Of a DNA stretch of 64,000 nt, positions 63,659 through 64,000 are shown one piece after another (position 1 is the first letter of the stretch; the number at the start of each line of letters is the position of its first letter). This DNA is from Tridacna crocea. Its lineage: Eukaryota > Mollusca > Bivalvia > Cardiida > Cardiidae. A program made the position numbers and the translations under genes. Under the pieces are notes generated by a model. It was not told where the DNA came from, did not search any database, and worked only from the letters and a program-made list of their open reading frames with translations. The stretch lies in the NCBI GenBank assembly GCA_943736015.1, contig OX031059.1, positions 42,419,159 to 42,483,158 on the forward strand. Reading direction: 5' to 3'.

Positions 63659-64000
63659 ACGAATCCGTTTAACACGGGTAGGAAAATTCATATTGAGAGC
63701 CAATCGGTCAGACGAGAAACCTATGTGTTGGTATTCCGTTTCTGAACATGTCGGTTGAAAAACAACAAAAAAACAGCTAAGCTTGTCAGTATTTTTGATT
63801 GTGAAATGAAGCCCTCGTGAATCGGTGCCGACTAACATATTCAGAGCCAGTCTACATAATCGGAGCCCTTCTTTATTTTTATCATTTTTGAGCTATTTTT
63901 TGACAGTTCTTTACCAACAGTGAATGTAACATTTGAAGACATTAATTTACGCTTTTGGTACAGCAAAACTCTTTCTTTTATTTATCAAATGATATGCAAT
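63659..64000. other. No gene or known repeat seen
   Basis: CATAATCGGAGCCCTTCTTT at about 63855 faintly resembles the inner arm of element I. Nothing else. Confidence 0.4.

Overview
This is a non-coding, repeat-saturated window of an animal nuclear genome, most likely a bivalve mollusc. The reasons are the low GC content, the lack of long open reading frames, tRNA-derived SINEs with a conserved CTTTCGGATGAGAC / GGGCGTCGC body of the kind described from bivalves, and palindromic MITEs of types I associate with heterodont clams and mussels. The species cannot be settled from the sequence. No host gene exon could be supported. The only convincing protein-coding sequence is a transposase.

The dominant component is a TTAA-bounded MITE, called family A here. 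It has about 55 whole or partial copies spread over the whole window on both strands, and many are exactly 229 bp. Each carries a central palindrome of about 65 bp. A second TTAA-bounded palindromic family (D, about 205 bp) is interspersed with it. Other families are: C (about 250 bp, two hairpins), E (about 420 bp, with a conserved TGACGTCA), G (about 195-bp foldback), H (451 bp, two copies), I (1.62 kb with 520-bp inverted arms), J-N and P (mostly single foldbacks), and R1 (a dispersed repeat, two copies).

Layout: 1-11 kb holds R1, SINEs and many A copies. 11.3-12.6 kb is a 1.25-kb block bounded by a 13-bp inverted repeat that holds a GC-rich array of tetraloop hairpins. 13-26 kb holds A, D, E and G elements and a SINE. 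27.46-28.55 kb is a 34-unit minisatellite. 28.5-42 kb is a dense A/D field that includes a 38-bp minisatellite of TGACGTCA motifs. 42.07-42.52 kb is the first H palindrome. 44.47-47.81 kb is a structurally complete hAT transposon with 17-bp TIRs, a perfect 8-bp target duplication and a transposase gene broken by one stop codon. 48.40-50.02 kb is the large inverted-repeat element I. 51.53-55.62 kb is a 4.09-kb element (O) with 34-bp TIRs and several A/D MITEs nested inside it. 56-64 kb holds further A, C, D, H and P elements and a SINE.

The elements record their own history. An A copy sits inside a C copy with a duplicated TTAA. R1 sits inside an A copy. Neighbouring MITEs share a single TTAA. 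Several elements are half-and-half chimeras whose junctions fall at palindrome centres. No cellular pathway is encoded. The biology on show is transposition, palindrome-mediated rearrangement and possible hairpin RNA.
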